Positions 1 to 7,888 of a DNA stretch of 32,717 nt are shown piece by piece. The notes below the pieces were generated by a model, which was given only the letters and a program-made list of their open reading frames with translations, searched no databases and was not told where the DNA came from. Within the stretch, counting starts at the first letter, position 1; the number at the start of each line of letters is the position of its first letter. Made by a program: the position numbers and the translations under genes. The stretch is taken from assembly GCA_902770635.1 (NCBI GenBank), contig CACXTX010000029.1:1-32717 (forward strand), in the 5' to 3' direction. The stretch comes from an uncultured Prevotellaceae bacterium (GTDB lineage Bacteria; Bacteroidota; Bacteroidia; Bacteroidales; Bacteroidaceae).

Positions 1-159
1 GTCGCTGGCAAGCGTAATGGCGTTAGCCTGTGCATATAAAATCATGCGCTCTTCCACCTTGCCTATACTAAAGGGCCGAACAGATGAATAACCCTTTTGG
101 CGGATTTCATCCAGAACCATAGCAATGAGTTCTTCTACTGATTTGCCTTTCAATTCCAT
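1..159 (-). CDS. Partial integrase-like protein, N-terminal 53 residues only
   Basis: Only the first 53 codons lie in the window; the gene continues beyond the left edge. It begins MELKGKSVEELIAMVLDEIR and continues with a GYSS and a YAQANAI stretch. The pattern of an early amphipathic helix, then GYS, then a YA-x-x-N segment resembles the SAM-like N-terminal domain of tyrosine recombinases, which binds the core site. The catalytic Arg/His/Tyr region is not present, so the assignment is tentative. The ATG at 159 lies about 5 nt from the expected transcription start of a good promoter box, so the mRNA would have almost no leader. An integrase here would fit the accessory primase genes to its right. 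It could equally be an unrelated small regulator. Confidence 0.4.
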   Translation of the reverse strand, partial: MELKGKSVEELIAMVLDEIRQKGYSSVRPFSIGKVEERMILYAQANAITLASD

Positions 160-168
160 AACGAATTG

Positions 169-199
169 CAAAGATACGAATAAGCGAGCAAAAAACAAA
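169..199 (-). promoter_or_regulatory. Promoter of the integrase-like gene
   Basis: Read on the minus strand there is TTTG (199-196), a 19-nt spacer and TATCTTTG (176-169), matching the Bacteroidetes primary sigma factor consensus. The start codon at 159 is only about 10 nt downstream of the box. Confidence 0.65.
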
Positions 200-329
200 G
201 GAAAACCAGTTTTTTCTTTTTATTTTCGAGCGAAAGTATCTAAGACGAAGTCAAAGACATAAACTTTGTGGAATAAAAACGCTTTTGGGTGAAAAAACTA
301 CGGAAAACGTGCGAATAATCGGATAAAAG

Positions 330-361
330 TTTGGGTAGGAAATAAAAAATGAGTAAATTTG
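330..361 (+). promoter_or_regulatory. Promoter of the 396-residue protein gene
   Basis: TTTG (330-333), a 20-nt spacer and TAAATTTG (354-361) fit the Bacteroidetes -33/-7 consensus. The leader to the ATG at 402 would be about 35 nt. Bases 160-401 hold this promoter and the divergent one, and no other gene. Confidence 0.7.
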
Positions 362-401
362 CAGTCAATTATCTTATGTTAAATTAAAATTCCGGATAAC
401 A

Positions 402-1592
402 ATGTTATATTCAACTATTGTACAAAGAGACTCGACTGGTTTTAACCAAATTTATAATGCTGCCCGTGAATTCGAAGAAATGAACGTTCTCGAAGCGATA
501 ATTGCATGTAAGTTTGACAAGAAGAAAGTAGAACAGACCTTGAATCTTGTGCGTATGTATCAGGCTCGACTCAATAATGAGTCCATGGAGATTGTTGCCT
601 TTTCCGAAAACTTTATTGAAGAATACGCTACTGATCATAATGAGTGTTTCCGTTTGACGGAAAAACTCGTAAGACGAATTGGTACAACCATTACTGGCAG
701 CATGAAGATATTTCGTAAGTTCTGTCCTGTGGTACGTCGCAAATTGGACGGTGCTGGCAATATAGTTCCAACGCTTGACTATAGCAGGCTAACATTCCGA
801 CAATTTCAAGGTCAATTGTTCGGAATTGAGGTTTACATTGGTTTAGTTCAGACTTTGCTTCATGAGTTGGCAGCTTTCTTCTATCATCTGGTTTTAGTGC
901 TGAAAGTCTGCAAGGACATGATTCGTCAAGAAGAAGAGGTTATAGGCGACTATGAACGTCTCAAGAAGATTTTTGAAAAGAGTTGTGATGAAGTGCTCCG
1001 TTGCGTGAATGATGTCTTCGATACCTTTGGAGAAGTTAAATTGATTTCTGAGGAAGAGTTAGCAGAACGTCGTAAGAATGCCCGTCCTATGAAGGAATGG
1101 CTTCAGAAGGATTATCATGCTCATGACAGGAAGTGGTTGAAACGTCAAGCCTACATCTATAGACTGACCTCCGGTCGCCAATATGGTCTCGACGAAAAGG
1201 CTTCAGTACTTTGGGCTCACAACCTTGAATGGGGCAGAAAAGTCTGTGATTTGATTCCCAAACTTGATACGTTACATATTCCTTTTAAGCACAACAAAAA
1301 AGCGGATAATGCTGGCAAAAAAGGAACGTATGATGCACGTGCAATGGCCTATTTCGTCAAGTGGAGTGCTGTCAGCCAGATGAGCATAGATGGTAAAACT
1401 GTCATTAACGAGAAAAATGAGAGACAGTTTTATGAGAATTACTTGAAGGTACATTACAAGGGGGATTATCTGTTGCCTACATGGCAGGCGGTTTGTCGTG
1501 AACGTAAGTTCTGTTATGACAAGAAAATTTCCAATCAAGAGATGATTAACGGTTTTGCCAGTTATTTAAATAATTCGGAAGAGGCAGCATAA
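402..1592 (+). CDS. Hypothetical protein, 396 residues, helix-rich
   Basis: I do not recognise a family. No signal peptide or Walker motif is visible. Residues 142-176 form a strongly hydrophobic helical stretch (EVYIGLVQTLLHELAAFF region) that could be an amphipathic helix, or one membrane segment. Residues 176-235 are highly charged and coiled-coil-like. Residues 236-300 are basic and aromatic with a YHAHDRKWLKR stretch, which could bind nucleic acid (inference). The ATG at 402 is supported by the promoter about 40 nt upstream, and a clear terminator follows, so it is a single-gene unit. Its neighbours are an integrase-like start and a VirE_N/DUF3987 pair, which suggests an accessory or mobile-element role. 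Codon use is more A/T-rich than in the core genes to the right, consistent with acquisition. Confidence 0.75.
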   Translation: MLYSTIVQRDSTGFNQIYNAAREFEEMNVLEAIIACKFDKKKVEQTLNLVRMYQARLNNESMEIVAFSENFIEEYATDHNECFRLTEKLVRRIGTTITGSMKIFRKFCPVVRRKLDGAGNIVPTLDYSRLTFRQFQGQLFGIEVYIGLVQTLLHELAAFFYHLVLVLKVCKDMIRQEEEVIGDYERLKKIFEKSCDEVLRCVNDVFDTFGEVKLISEEELAERRKNARPMKEWLQKDYHAHDRKWLKRQAYIYRLTSGRQYGLDEKASVLWAHNLEWGRKVCDLIPKLDTLHIPFKHNKKADNAGKKGTYDARAMAYFVKWSAVSQMSIDGKTVINEKNERQFYENYLKVHYKGDYLLPTWQAVCRERKFCYDKKISNQEMINGFASYLNNSEEAA

Positions 1593-1620
1593 GTTCGTTT
1601 TCACCATATCCTTTTTTTAC

Positions 1621-1650
1621 AGGCTTCCATTTTTTTGGAAGCCTTTTTTG
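1621..1650 (+). terminator. Rho-independent terminator after the 396-residue gene
   Basis: A 9-bp perfect stem AGGCTTCCA (1621-1629) / TGGAAGCCT (1636-1644) encloses a T6 loop and is followed by a T-run to 1649. Confidence 0.85.
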
Positions 1651-1832
1651 ATGGGTAAAAAGCTGTTAAGCGCAAATTCTGTCACCCTGTTTTTACAGAT
1701 TGTTTGGAAATTGTAAAAACTCTCTTCATCGTCAAGAGGACATGGCTGTTTCTGCTGTAAAAACTACTTTGTTTTTATTTATAACCGCTTGTTTTTTAAG
1801 GCGTTATCCGTAAACCCATTTCTTCTTTTATT

Positions 1833-1864
1833 TTTGGAAGTATTCTGGTAAAGCTTTACCTTTG
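1833..1864 (+). promoter_or_regulatory. Promoter of the VirE_N/DUF3987 operon
   Basis: TTTG (1833-1836), a 20-nt spacer and TACCTTTG (1857-1864) match the Bacteroidetes consensus exactly. Transcription would start near 1870, leaving a leader of about 115 nt before the first gene. Between the terminator at 1650 and this promoter I see only A/T-rich sequence. Confidence 0.75.
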
Positions 1865-1985
1865 CATCAACTTCTCAGGCACGAAGCCGCGTGCCAATTA
1901 TGAAGAAGCGGTTATCAAGTAAGGTGATGCTGACGGCAAAGTAAACCTGAGACCACAAAGTTTCCTAATAATAAAGAAAACAATT
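1865..1985 (+). promoter_or_regulatory. Possible structured leader with a 14-codon ORF
   Basis: The leader can pair TCTCAGG (1873-1879) with CCTGAGA (1946-1952). It can alternatively form a local hairpin GGCACG (1878-1883) / CGTGCC (1890-1895). The two share bases 1878-1879, so they compete in part. A small ORF MKKRLSSKVMLTAK (1900-1944) lies between the outer arms. The layout could be an attenuator or a protein-responsive leader. I know of no matching RNA family, and the pairing may be chance. Confidence 0.3.
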
Positions 1986-2621
1986 ATGGAAACCGTTTTT
2001 AAAATGAGCTTTTTCAAAGCTCCTATTTGGAACAAATCGCCGCTGAGAGTGGTGAGTCTGTTTTGGGTGTGGCTGACGGTCACGATGAAGTGGATGCAAC
2101 TTTTTGTTGACCCAGATCGAGACGTTTCTCTGTCGAGCAAAACAGAGCGTCTTCGCAGCTTGGTGGGTGACGATGCTCAACGCCAGTTTAAAGGCAAGAA
2201 CTTCGACTACATCACGCCTGCGGGTACGTTTGTCTATTGCGACGACAAGTCACTGGTTGAGCCATCAAACATGTTGTGTATCGACCTGGACCATCTGGAC
2301 GATGACTCTGAGGCTATGAAGTGGAAAGTTTCCCCTGAAGAAATGAAGCAATTGCTCTTAAAAGACCCTTACTGGGGCGAGAAAGTGCTGCTGATGTTTA
2401 CTTCGCCTCGCGGTCATGGCTTGAAGGTCTTTGTCGAAATAAACCTCGACAAGTGCGACTATGCCACTTGGTTCAATGCTATCCGTAACTATCTGATGAA
2501 AACCTACGGATTGGGAGAGAAGCAAGTGGACTCGTCGGTGGCTAACATTAGTCACGCATGCTTTATCAGTTATGATCCCGACGCATACCTGCGTGCCGAC
2601 CTTTATGAGTTTTTTATTTAA
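1986..2621 (+). CDS. VirE_N (BT4734-like) primase-domain protein
   Basis: The protein resembles the BT4734/VirE N-terminal domain (PF08800), a relative of archaeo-eukaryotic primases found on Bacteroidetes mobile DNA. Visible features are SFFKAPIWNK near the start (residues 8-17), TERLRSL (53-59), QFKGKNFDYITPAGTF (67-82), the acidic motif CIDLDH (98-103), SPRGHGLKVF (140-149) and an ISHACFISYDPDAY segment (188-201). These correspond to the hhDhD and sxH-type motifs of AEP folds. At 211 residues it is only the catalytic half; in many relatives it is fused to the PriCT/DUF3987 part, which here is the next gene, 14 bases downstream. The start could be 1986 (METVFKM) or 2004 (MSFFKAP); the family similarity begins at the second. 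Residues 34-52 look like an unusual insertion. Confidence 0.8.
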   Translation: METVFKMSFFKAPIWNKSPLRVVSLFWVWLTVTMKWMQLFVDPDRDVSLSSKTERLRSLVGDDAQRQFKGKNFDYITPAGTFVYCDDKSLVEPSNMLCIDLDHLDDDSEAMKWKVSPEEMKQLLLKDPYWGEKVLLMFTSPRGHGLKVFVEINLDKCDYATWFNAIRNYLMKTYGLGEKQVDSSVANISHACFISYDPDAYLRADLYEFFI

Positions 2622-2635
2622 AAGATTAGATAGGA

Positions 2636-4639
2636 ATGAATAATAATAATGTATTCGACCCTCTGGCGTGGGCATCACAAGATAATAACGCCAACCGTGA
2701 GACAAAGAACGAGGCTCCGACCGTGAGTGCTCCAGTTGCTAACCCTACAGCCAGTCTTCCCCTTAATGGGGAACTGGCTAAGGCACAGGCTGTCTGCGAC
2801 GAACTGATTCAGCGCGGTGCCAACATCGCCGAGAGTTATGAGGACTACCTGAAGTTAGGCTTCGCCCTGGCTGATGGACTGGGTGCCGATGGGCACGATA
2901 TCTATCAAACCCTTTGCGCCCAGAGTACGAAGTATCGTCAGGCTGACTGCGAGAAAAAGTGGCAGGAGTGTTTGTCGAAGCATGACGGGCGTACTACCAT
3001 CGCTACTTTCTACGACATGGCCAAGCAGGCTGGTATAGACCTGTCGGAAGTGTCACGCAGTTATCCTTCGACTGAGTTTGCCTCAAAACCTCAGAATCCT
3101 CACGGCTGCAAGGCTGGTGGCATTCAATATCAGGAGGGGACTGAAAGTAATAGTCAATTTGTTAATAATCAAAATGTTAACAAGAAAACAACACCTACTA
3201 CTGACACCCACGTAACCATTCCTCAGAGCGGTGAGGAAACTGAGGTTTTGGGGTTTTCATTCGACCTGACCTTCAGCCAGCTGCTGGACAAGAGCAAGCT
3301 GCCCGTTACCATACAGCGTACACTGGAAGGTAAGAATAATCCCGTGGAGCAGGACAAGACCATCCTGACCTCACTCGACTTGCTGGCTATGGCGGAGCCC
3401 AATGTTTATGGCATCTATGGCGGGAAGCGCGTCTATACACCGTTCTATCTCTTCATCCTTGGGATGGCAGGTATCAGCCATAAGGGTACCATCGACGACA
3501 TCAAGGAATTGTTGATGCCTATCGAGAAGCATATCCAGGCGCAATACTATGCCCAACTGGCAGATTATAAAGAACAGCATGCTGAGTGGGAAACTCGTAA
3601 GGCACAACGCGGCAAAGGTGCCGAAAGCGCAGGACTGGAACCGGAAGAACCCGTCTATCGCAGCCTTTTCGTCTCTGCCGACTCTTCTGCTGCTGCTTTC
3701 AAGCAGGATCTGTACTCCTTTGGCGGACATGGAATGATATTCTCTACCGAGGCCGACACGCTGACTCAGGCACTCAGCCAGGAATGGGGACAGTTTACAG
3801 ATGTACTACGCATGGCGTTCCACCATGAGAGCATTACAAGTACACGTACTAAGGACAAACAGCACATCGTTATAGAGGAACCACAGCTGGGACTGCTCGT
3901 CACGTGTACACCCAAGCAGATTTCCTCACTACTTTCATCCAAGCAGAACGAGAACGGCTCCTCATCGCGTAACCTCTTCTATGTGGCCAAGGAGGAACTC
4001 GGCTGGAAAAATCCCTTCGAAGAAAAAGAACCCATAGCCGACCGCTATCGCGAAATAGGGAAAAGCGTCAAGCAGATGTACGACTTGTTGACTAAGCGCG
4101 AGAAAAACCGCATACAGATTCTCCTCACCGAAGAACAGCAGCAGGCTTTCAACGCTCACTTCAAGCCATTGTTGCCTGAACAGGTCGGACTCTATGGTAT
4201 TGAGTTTGCAGCCTTCATTGTACGTATCGCCCTCGTGGCTTTTCGTTTGATGATGGTACTCACCACATTGCGCAACTTCGAGCATGGACATTTGGCCGAT
4301 ACGCAGCAACAGGCTTTTGTCTGTACCGACGATGACTACCATACTGCCATGACCATCATCGACTGCTTGGTGGAACATACCGGCTATGTCTATAACACGC
4401 TTCTACGCCCTTCTGACGAGCAACAGCTAAACGTACAGCCCCTAAAACCACGTGAGCAGCAACTCTACCTGGCTTTGGACGACGAGTTTACTACCAAGCA
4501 GTTTGAACAGACGGCTAAAGCACTTGGTATTCCGCTTAAAACAGCCCAGCGCTATCTGGGAAACCTGATTTCTCGCTATCAGCTGATTAAAAGAATCTCA
4601 CAAGGCAACTATGTCAAGGTAAATCAAAGCAACAATTAG
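2636..4639 (+). CDS. PriCT_2 / DUF3987 primase-helicase-like protein
   Basis: A protein of 667 residues. Residues about 50-130 resemble PriCT_2, the helical domain that accompanies AEP primases (EDYLKLGFALADGLG; KKWQECLSKHDGRTTIATFY). Residues about 130-205 are a low-complexity linker rich in Asn, Thr and Gln. Residues about 215-600 are DUF3987, a AAA-like ATPase module, with a P-loop-like GMAGISHKG (276-284) and an acidic IFSTEADTL segment that could be Walker B. The end, from about 605, resembles a small winged helix (FEQTAKALGIPLKTAQRYLG). It is co-transcribed with the VirE_N gene and probably completes a replicative or mobilisation primase. Direct evidence of a mobile element, such as conjugation genes, is not in the window. 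A strong terminator follows. Confidence 0.82.
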   Translation: MNNNNVFDPLAWASQDNNANRETKNEAPTVSAPVANPTASLPLNGELAKAQAVCDELIQRGANIAESYEDYLKLGFALADGLGADGHDIYQTLCAQSTKYRQADCEKKWQECLSKHDGRTTIATFYDMAKQAGIDLSEVSRSYPSTEFASKPQNPHGCKAGGIQYQEGTESNSQFVNNQNVNKKTTPTTDTHVTIPQSGEETEVLGFSFDLTFSQLLDKSKLPVTIQRTLEGKNNPVEQDKTILTSLDLLAMAEPNVYGIYGGKRVYTPFYLFILGMAGISHKGTIDDIKELLMPIEKHIQAQYYAQLADYKEQHAEWETRKAQRGKGAESAGLEPEEPVYRSLFVSADSSAAAFKQDLYSFGGHGMIFSTEADTLTQALSQEWGQFTDVLRMAFHHESITSTRTKDKQHIVIEEPQLGLLVTCTPKQISSLLSSKQNENGSSSRNLFYVAKEELGWKNPFEEKEPIADRYREIGKSVKQMYDLLTKREKNRIQILLTEEQQQAFNAHFKPLLPEQVGLYGIEFAAFIVRIALVAFRLMMVLTTLRNFEHGHLADTQQQAFVCTDDDYHTAMTIIDCLVEHTGYVYNTLLRPSDEQQLNVQPLKPREQQLYLALDDEFTTKQFEQTAKALGIPLKTAQRYLGNLISRYQLIKRISQGNYVKVNQSNN

Positions 4640-4660
4640 CGAGCCGTAACCTCACGACCA

Positions 4661-4707
4661 ACGAGCCGTAATGTCATTAATGACGAGATTACGGCTCGTA
4701 TTTTTTT
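4661..4707 (+). terminator. Terminator after the DUF3987 gene
   Basis: ACGAGCCGTAAT (4661-4672) pairs perfectly with ATTACGGCTCGT (4688-4699), and the inner GTCATTAATGAC (4673-4684) is itself palindromic. A T7 run ends at 4707. A second copy of GAGCCGTAA lies just after the stop codon (4641-4649). Confidence 0.9.
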
Positions 4708-4821
4708 ACACTAAGTGCGTAACGGGAACCCAGTTGATAACATGGTGGGGCGATAGTGTAACCTACCATTATTGAATTCGGAATATTATTAACAATATTT
4801 AGTAAAATAATGGCGGGAATA

Positions 4822-4853
4822 TTTGGTAGTCTCGCAGATTTATTGTATCTTTG
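4822..4853 (+). promoter_or_regulatory. Promoter of the HU-like gene
   Basis: TTTG (4822-4825), a 20-nt spacer and TATCTTTG (4846-4853) match the Bacteroidetes consensus. The leader of about 80 nt contains a small hairpin, CAGGA / TCCTG, around 4893-4905. Confidence 0.75.
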
Positions 4854-4938
4854 CAATGTGATAGAAATCATGTAAAAACACAATAGAAAGGCAGGAAAGT
4901 CCTGACCTGGATCATGTTTCACTTAATATTCTAATATC

Positions 4939-5453
4939 ATGAGTAAAATTCTTTACGAAGTTTACAAGAACGACATCAAGGACTCAGAGTCTGTGATGTA
5001 TGGGAAGTGGTACGCCCGTCTGAAGAGCATCGAGACGATGTCGATGACAAAGTTGGCCAAGCACATCTCCGAGCACGGAAGCGTATTTACCGAAGACGTG
5101 GTGGAGGGTGTGATGAAGAAGTTCAAAACCTGTCTGCTGGAGATGCTGCTGGAGTCGAAGAAGGTGAAGGTGGCCGGACTGGGCACGTTCTACCTGACCT
5201 GCGAATGCCAGAAGGGCGGTGCCGACACCTGAAGGCGCTGCACATCCGCTTCTTGCCCGACCAGGCACAGGAGGACAACCTCTCCAGCCGTGAGTTCATC
5301 AAGAAGGCCGAGTTCGTCAACGTCAAGAGCCTGCTGACTGGCAAGGACGAGGAGTCTGAGACCGGCGAGGACGACGGTACGAACACCAATCAGGGCGGTG
5401 GTTCGCAGCAAGGAGGCGGCGGTAACAACGACGACCTGGGCGACGGCGATTAA
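4939..5453 (+). pseudogene. HU-related DNA-binding protein, frameshifted
   Basis: Frame one (4939-5232) gives 97 residues of a Bacteroidetes HU-related protein: ARLKSIETMSMTKLAKHI, then a helical HGSVFTEDVVEGVMKKF part and KVKVAGLGTFYLT. It stops after KGGADT. The family's C-terminal part continues in the -1 frame from about 5231 (LKALHIRFLPDQ, then NLSSREFIKKAEFVNVKSLL and an acidic Gly/Asn/Gln-rich tail) and stops at 5453. From memory of the family, about a dozen residues normally lie between GGAD and KALHIRFLPD, so a small deletion that is not a multiple of three probably joined the two parts. The 97-residue product still contains most of the HU fold, so partial function is possible. These proteins often sit beside VirE-type genes. 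A sequencing error is the main alternative. Confidence 0.75.
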
Positions 5454-5512
5454 AAGGCTGAACACGCGGAATTGACACAAGGTCGATCCCTCCCCTGCCA
5501 CGGGCAGAGCAA

Positions 5513-5563
5513 CACAAAGAAAAAAGTCCAAAACTGAAAGTGAACTTTCGTCTTGGACTTCTT
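5513..5563 (-). terminator. Terminator of tRNA-Arg, possibly bidirectional
   Basis: AAGTCCAA (5524-5531) pairs with TTGGACTT (5553-5560), with an inner GAAAGT / ACTTTC stem. On the minus strand the hairpin is followed by a T-run (A-rich plus-strand bases 5517-5525). The HU-like gene reads into it from the other side. Bases 5454-5512 hold no gene I can support. Confidence 0.75.
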
Positions 5564-5569
5564 TCTTTG

Positions 5570-5643
5570 TGACTCCCGCGGGATTCAAACCCACAACCTT
5601 CTGATCCGTAGTCAGATGCTCTATTCAGTTGAGCTAGGGAGCC
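5570..5643 (-). tRNA. tRNA-Arg (anticodon ACG)
   Basis: On the minus strand the 74 nt fold as a cloverleaf. The acceptor stem is GGCTCCC / GGGAGTC with one G-U pair and an A discriminator, and the D arm contains TAGCTCAACTGAATAGAGCA. The anticodon stem-loop TCTGA-CTACGGA-TCAGA has ACG at the anticodon positions. The T arm GTGGG-TTTGAAT-CCCGC carries a TTTGAAT loop. No CCA is encoded. A34 is expected to be edited to inosine by TadA, as for bacterial tRNA-Arg(ACG). Confidence 0.95.
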
Positions 5644-5663
5644 TCATTTCTTTAAAGCGAGTG

Positions 5664-5695
5664 CAAAGGTACGGAGTTTTTGGGAAACTGCCAAA
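5664..5695 (-). promoter_or_regulatory. Promoter of tRNA-Arg
   Basis: On the minus strand, TTTG (5695-5692), a 20-nt spacer and TACCTTTG (5671-5664), about 20 nt before the mature tRNA 5' end. Confidence 0.8.
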
Positions 5696-5753
5696 TATTT
5701 CTGCAACTTTTTTAGAAAAAAGTGCAAAAAAGCAAGGATTTCCCTCCGCAAGA

Positions 5754-6764
5754 CTATTTATTACCCTTGAGAATGACGTAAATAATCACGGGAGCACCGA
5801 TTAAAGGGGTGACGGCATTCAGGGGAATGACCCCACTCTCGCCCGGCAAGACACAAAGCAGATTACAGGTCAGGGCGACAATACTGCCCATCAGAATGGT
5901 GGCTGGCAACAGCGAGCGGTGGTTGTCGGTATGCAACAGCAGGCGGGCAATATGCGGAACGGCCAGTCCGATGAAGGCTACAGGTCCGCAGAAAGCGGTG
6001 ACAATAGCGGTCAGCAATCCCGTGACCACCAGCAGCCAGTTGCGCACCCTCATGATGTTGATGCCCAGGTTCTCGGCATAGCGGTCGCCCAGCATCAGGG
6101 CATTGAGCGGCTTGATAAGCAGCACGCTACCCAGCAGTCCTGCCAAGGTGACAACGGCAAAGGCTGGCATCATGCGCATGGAGACACCACCAAAAGAGCC
6201 CATGCCCCACACCATGTACGACTTGACACCTTCGTCGGTGGCAAAGAAGTTGAGCAGCGAGATGGCAGAGTTGGAGATGTAGCCTATCATGATGCCGATA
6301 ATGAGCAACATGACATGATTACGCACCAACGTGGAGAAAAAGAAGATGACGACCATGACGGTCATGGCCCCGACAAAGGCGGCAACCAGCACGGCGACGA
6401 AGCCAGACACGCTGACGGAACCAGCCGAGATGCTGCCCCCAAGGAGCAACATGACCAGGGCGACACCCAAGCCGGCACCACTGTTGATGCCAAAGACGCT
6501 GGGACCTGCCAACGGATTGCGGAAAGCGGTCTGCAACATGAGTCCGCTGACAGCCAGCGCGCCTCCTGCCAAGAGGGCGGTAAGTGCCTGGGGAAGTCGC
6601 GACTCGAGGATGATATACTGCCACGAGGGTTTCACCTGATCGCCCGCCAGAATATGCAAGGTGTCGGCCACAGGGATAGTGACTGAACCCACGAAGATGT
6701 TCAGGGCGAAGAGCACGAAGATGACGATGCCCAACAAGAGACAATATACAGTACCTTTACTCAC
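5754..6764 (-). CDS. btuC: FecCD/BtuC-family ABC transporter permease
   Basis: A 336-residue polytopic inner-membrane protein of the FecCD family, typical in length. It has an N-terminal membrane segment, LESRLPQALTALLAGGALAVSGLMLQ (about 53-78) with the family R-L-P and G-x-x-L-x-x-x-G-x-x-x-Q pattern, FRNPLAGPSVFGINSGAGLG, and a late GPVAFIGLAVPHIARLL coupling segment that docks on the ATPase. The substrate is inferred as B12/cobamide from its place as last gene of the riboswitch-controlled operon. The start is GTG at 6764, and the first 8 nt overlap the end of the binding-protein gene, suggesting translational coupling. In BtuCDF-type systems an ATPase gene normally follows, but here the operon ends and a tRNA gene lies on the other side of the gap. 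The ATPase must be encoded elsewhere or be missing. Confidence 0.9.
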   Translation of the reverse strand: MSKGTVYCLLLGIVIFVLFALNIFVGSVTIPVADTLHILAGDQVKPSWQYIILESRLPQALTALLAGGALAVSGLMLQTAFRNPLAGPSVFGINSGAGLGVALVMLLLGGSISAGSVSVSGFVAVLVAAFVGAMTVMVVIFFFSTLVRNHVMLLIIGIMIGYISNSAISLLNFFATDEGVKSYMVWGMGSFGGVSMRMMPAFAVVTLAGLLGSVLLIKPLNALMLGDRYAENLGINIMRVRNWLLVVTGLLTAIVTAFCGPVAFIGLAVPHIARLLLHTDNHRSLLPATILMGSIVALTCNLLCVLPGESGVIPLNAVTPLIGAPVIIYVILKGNK

Positions 6765-7878
6765 TTATTTTCTGATAATAACGCAAAGACGGCAGATTCA
6801 GGATGTCAGGATGCAGGATCTTGATGAAGTCAGACAGCAGCCAGTCGGGACGGAAGGGGGCTTCCTCGTAGAACATCGACAGTTCGACATTACAGCCATA
6901 AGCCTCTTTCTGACGGAAGGCCTTGAACTGACTGTAGCCATGATGCTCGGCCAACAGTTCGCGATAGGTGATGAGGTGGTCGCTACTGAAACGGAACAGC
7001 CACATGTCGCACTCCCCTGCCCTCTCCAATACCGTTTCGAAAGGCAACGAGACACTACCACTATGCTCGTCGTCAGCCCACGGATACTGGCTCTGGGCAT
7101 CTTTCAGCATCTGGCCGATGGTGCTGTGTCCACCCGGCACATACCAGACAGAACCCGTGACTTTGTCCAATACGACAGAACGCCTGACCTTGGAGGTCAT
7201 TGCCACTTGCTTCAAGGCCTGATAGCTGCTGTCAACCACGGCAAACAGGCTGTCGGCACGTTGCTCACACCCGAAGAGCATTCCGTAGAAACGCATCCAC
7301 TCGGCACGAGCCAGGGGTGTTGCCTCCATATACTCGGCACACTCAATCAGCGGGATGTCGATATCCTCCACCTTGCCATAGCCCCCGCTGTTCTCGAAGG
7401 GCGACAGGAAGATGGCATCGGGATGCTGGTCGATGAGCTTTTCAACAACAGGACTCATGGCGTCGCCACAGTCAGAGATGCGCCCCTTCGCCACCTGTTC
7501 GTGGATATAGGGCACCTTGATGTATTTCAAATCGGCCACCCCTGCTATCTTGTCCTCGGCATGCAGCATCTGCAACAGGGCACAATGCACCGTGGTAAAG
7601 ACGACGCTGCGTGTCAAAGGCGTGCGGACAACGGTTCCTTCGGGAAGATGGGCAGGCAACTCGGCATCCGACGGCACCAGGACATAGCGGTGCAGCACCT
7701 TGCCTTCCTTCCAGGGGTTCTGCAGCGTTGCCACGGTATAGCCCTGGTGGCGCACCACCGTCAGTTTGCGGGCATACTTGAAAGCAAGGGTGTCGCCACC
7801 GTCCTGCAACACGGCAGTCTGTCTGCCACAGGACGATAGCAACACCGCCAGGAGTATTAGATAAAAAAGTCTATACAT
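6757..7878 (-). CDS. btuF: BtuF-like cobamide-binding lipoprotein
   Basis: A 373-residue lipoprotein that would bind substrate in the periplasm for the BtuC-like permease. The signal peptide MYRLFYLILLAVLLSSC has a lipobox ending at Cys17. The body has the periplasmic binding protein layout of cluster A: TRSVVFTTVHCALLQML and DKIAGVADLKYI near residues 90-120, HPDAIFLSPFENSGG (about 155-170), IPLIECAEYMEATPLARAEW, a long linking helix, then VWYVPGGHSTIGQML. I chose ATG 7878 over an in-frame TTG three bases earlier. Bacteroidetes members of this family are often annotated as iron-siderophore proteins; the cobalamin riboswitch and BtuB/BtuG genes upstream favour cobamide. The gap to the DUF4465 gene is 10 bases. 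Confidence 0.85.
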   Translation of the reverse strand: MYRLFYLILLAVLLSSCGRQTAVLQDGGDTLAFKYARKLTVVRHQGYTVATLQNPWKEGKVLHRYVLVPSDAELPAHLPEGTVVRTPLTRSVVFTTVHCALLQMLHAEDKIAGVADLKYIKVPYIHEQVAKGRISDCGDAMSPVVEKLIDQHPDAIFLSPFENSGGYGKVEDIDIPLIECAEYMEATPLARAEWMRFYGMLFGCEQRADSLFAVVDSSYQALKQVAMTSKVRRSVVLDKVTGSVWYVPGGHSTIGQMLKDAQSQYPWADDEHSGSVSLPFETVLERAGECDMWLFRFSSDHLITYRELLAEHHGYSQFKAFRQKEAYGCNVELSMFYEEAPFRPDWLLSDFIKILHPDILNLPSLRYYQKISE

Positions 7879-7888
7879 CAAATCAGTA

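Noticed and set aside
1900-1944. 14-codon ORF as a gene
   Set aside because: It is too short and has no family support; it is mentioned only as part of the possible leader.
5215-5235. Programmed -1 frameshift in the HU-like gene
   Set aside because: No slippery X-XXY-YYZ heptamer or following stem is evident, and family residues appear to be missing at the junction, so a deletion explains it better.
5570-5643. tRNA-Arg as integration site of a mobile element
   Set aside because: I saw no second copy of the tRNA 3' end in the window, so no attachment-site pair can be shown.
5919-7839. Long plus-strand open frames opposite the permease and binding-protein genes (255 and 392 codons)
   Set aside because: They are antisense to genes with clear family motifs, have His/Gln-rich low-quality composition and no promoter; they arise from codon bias of the true strand.
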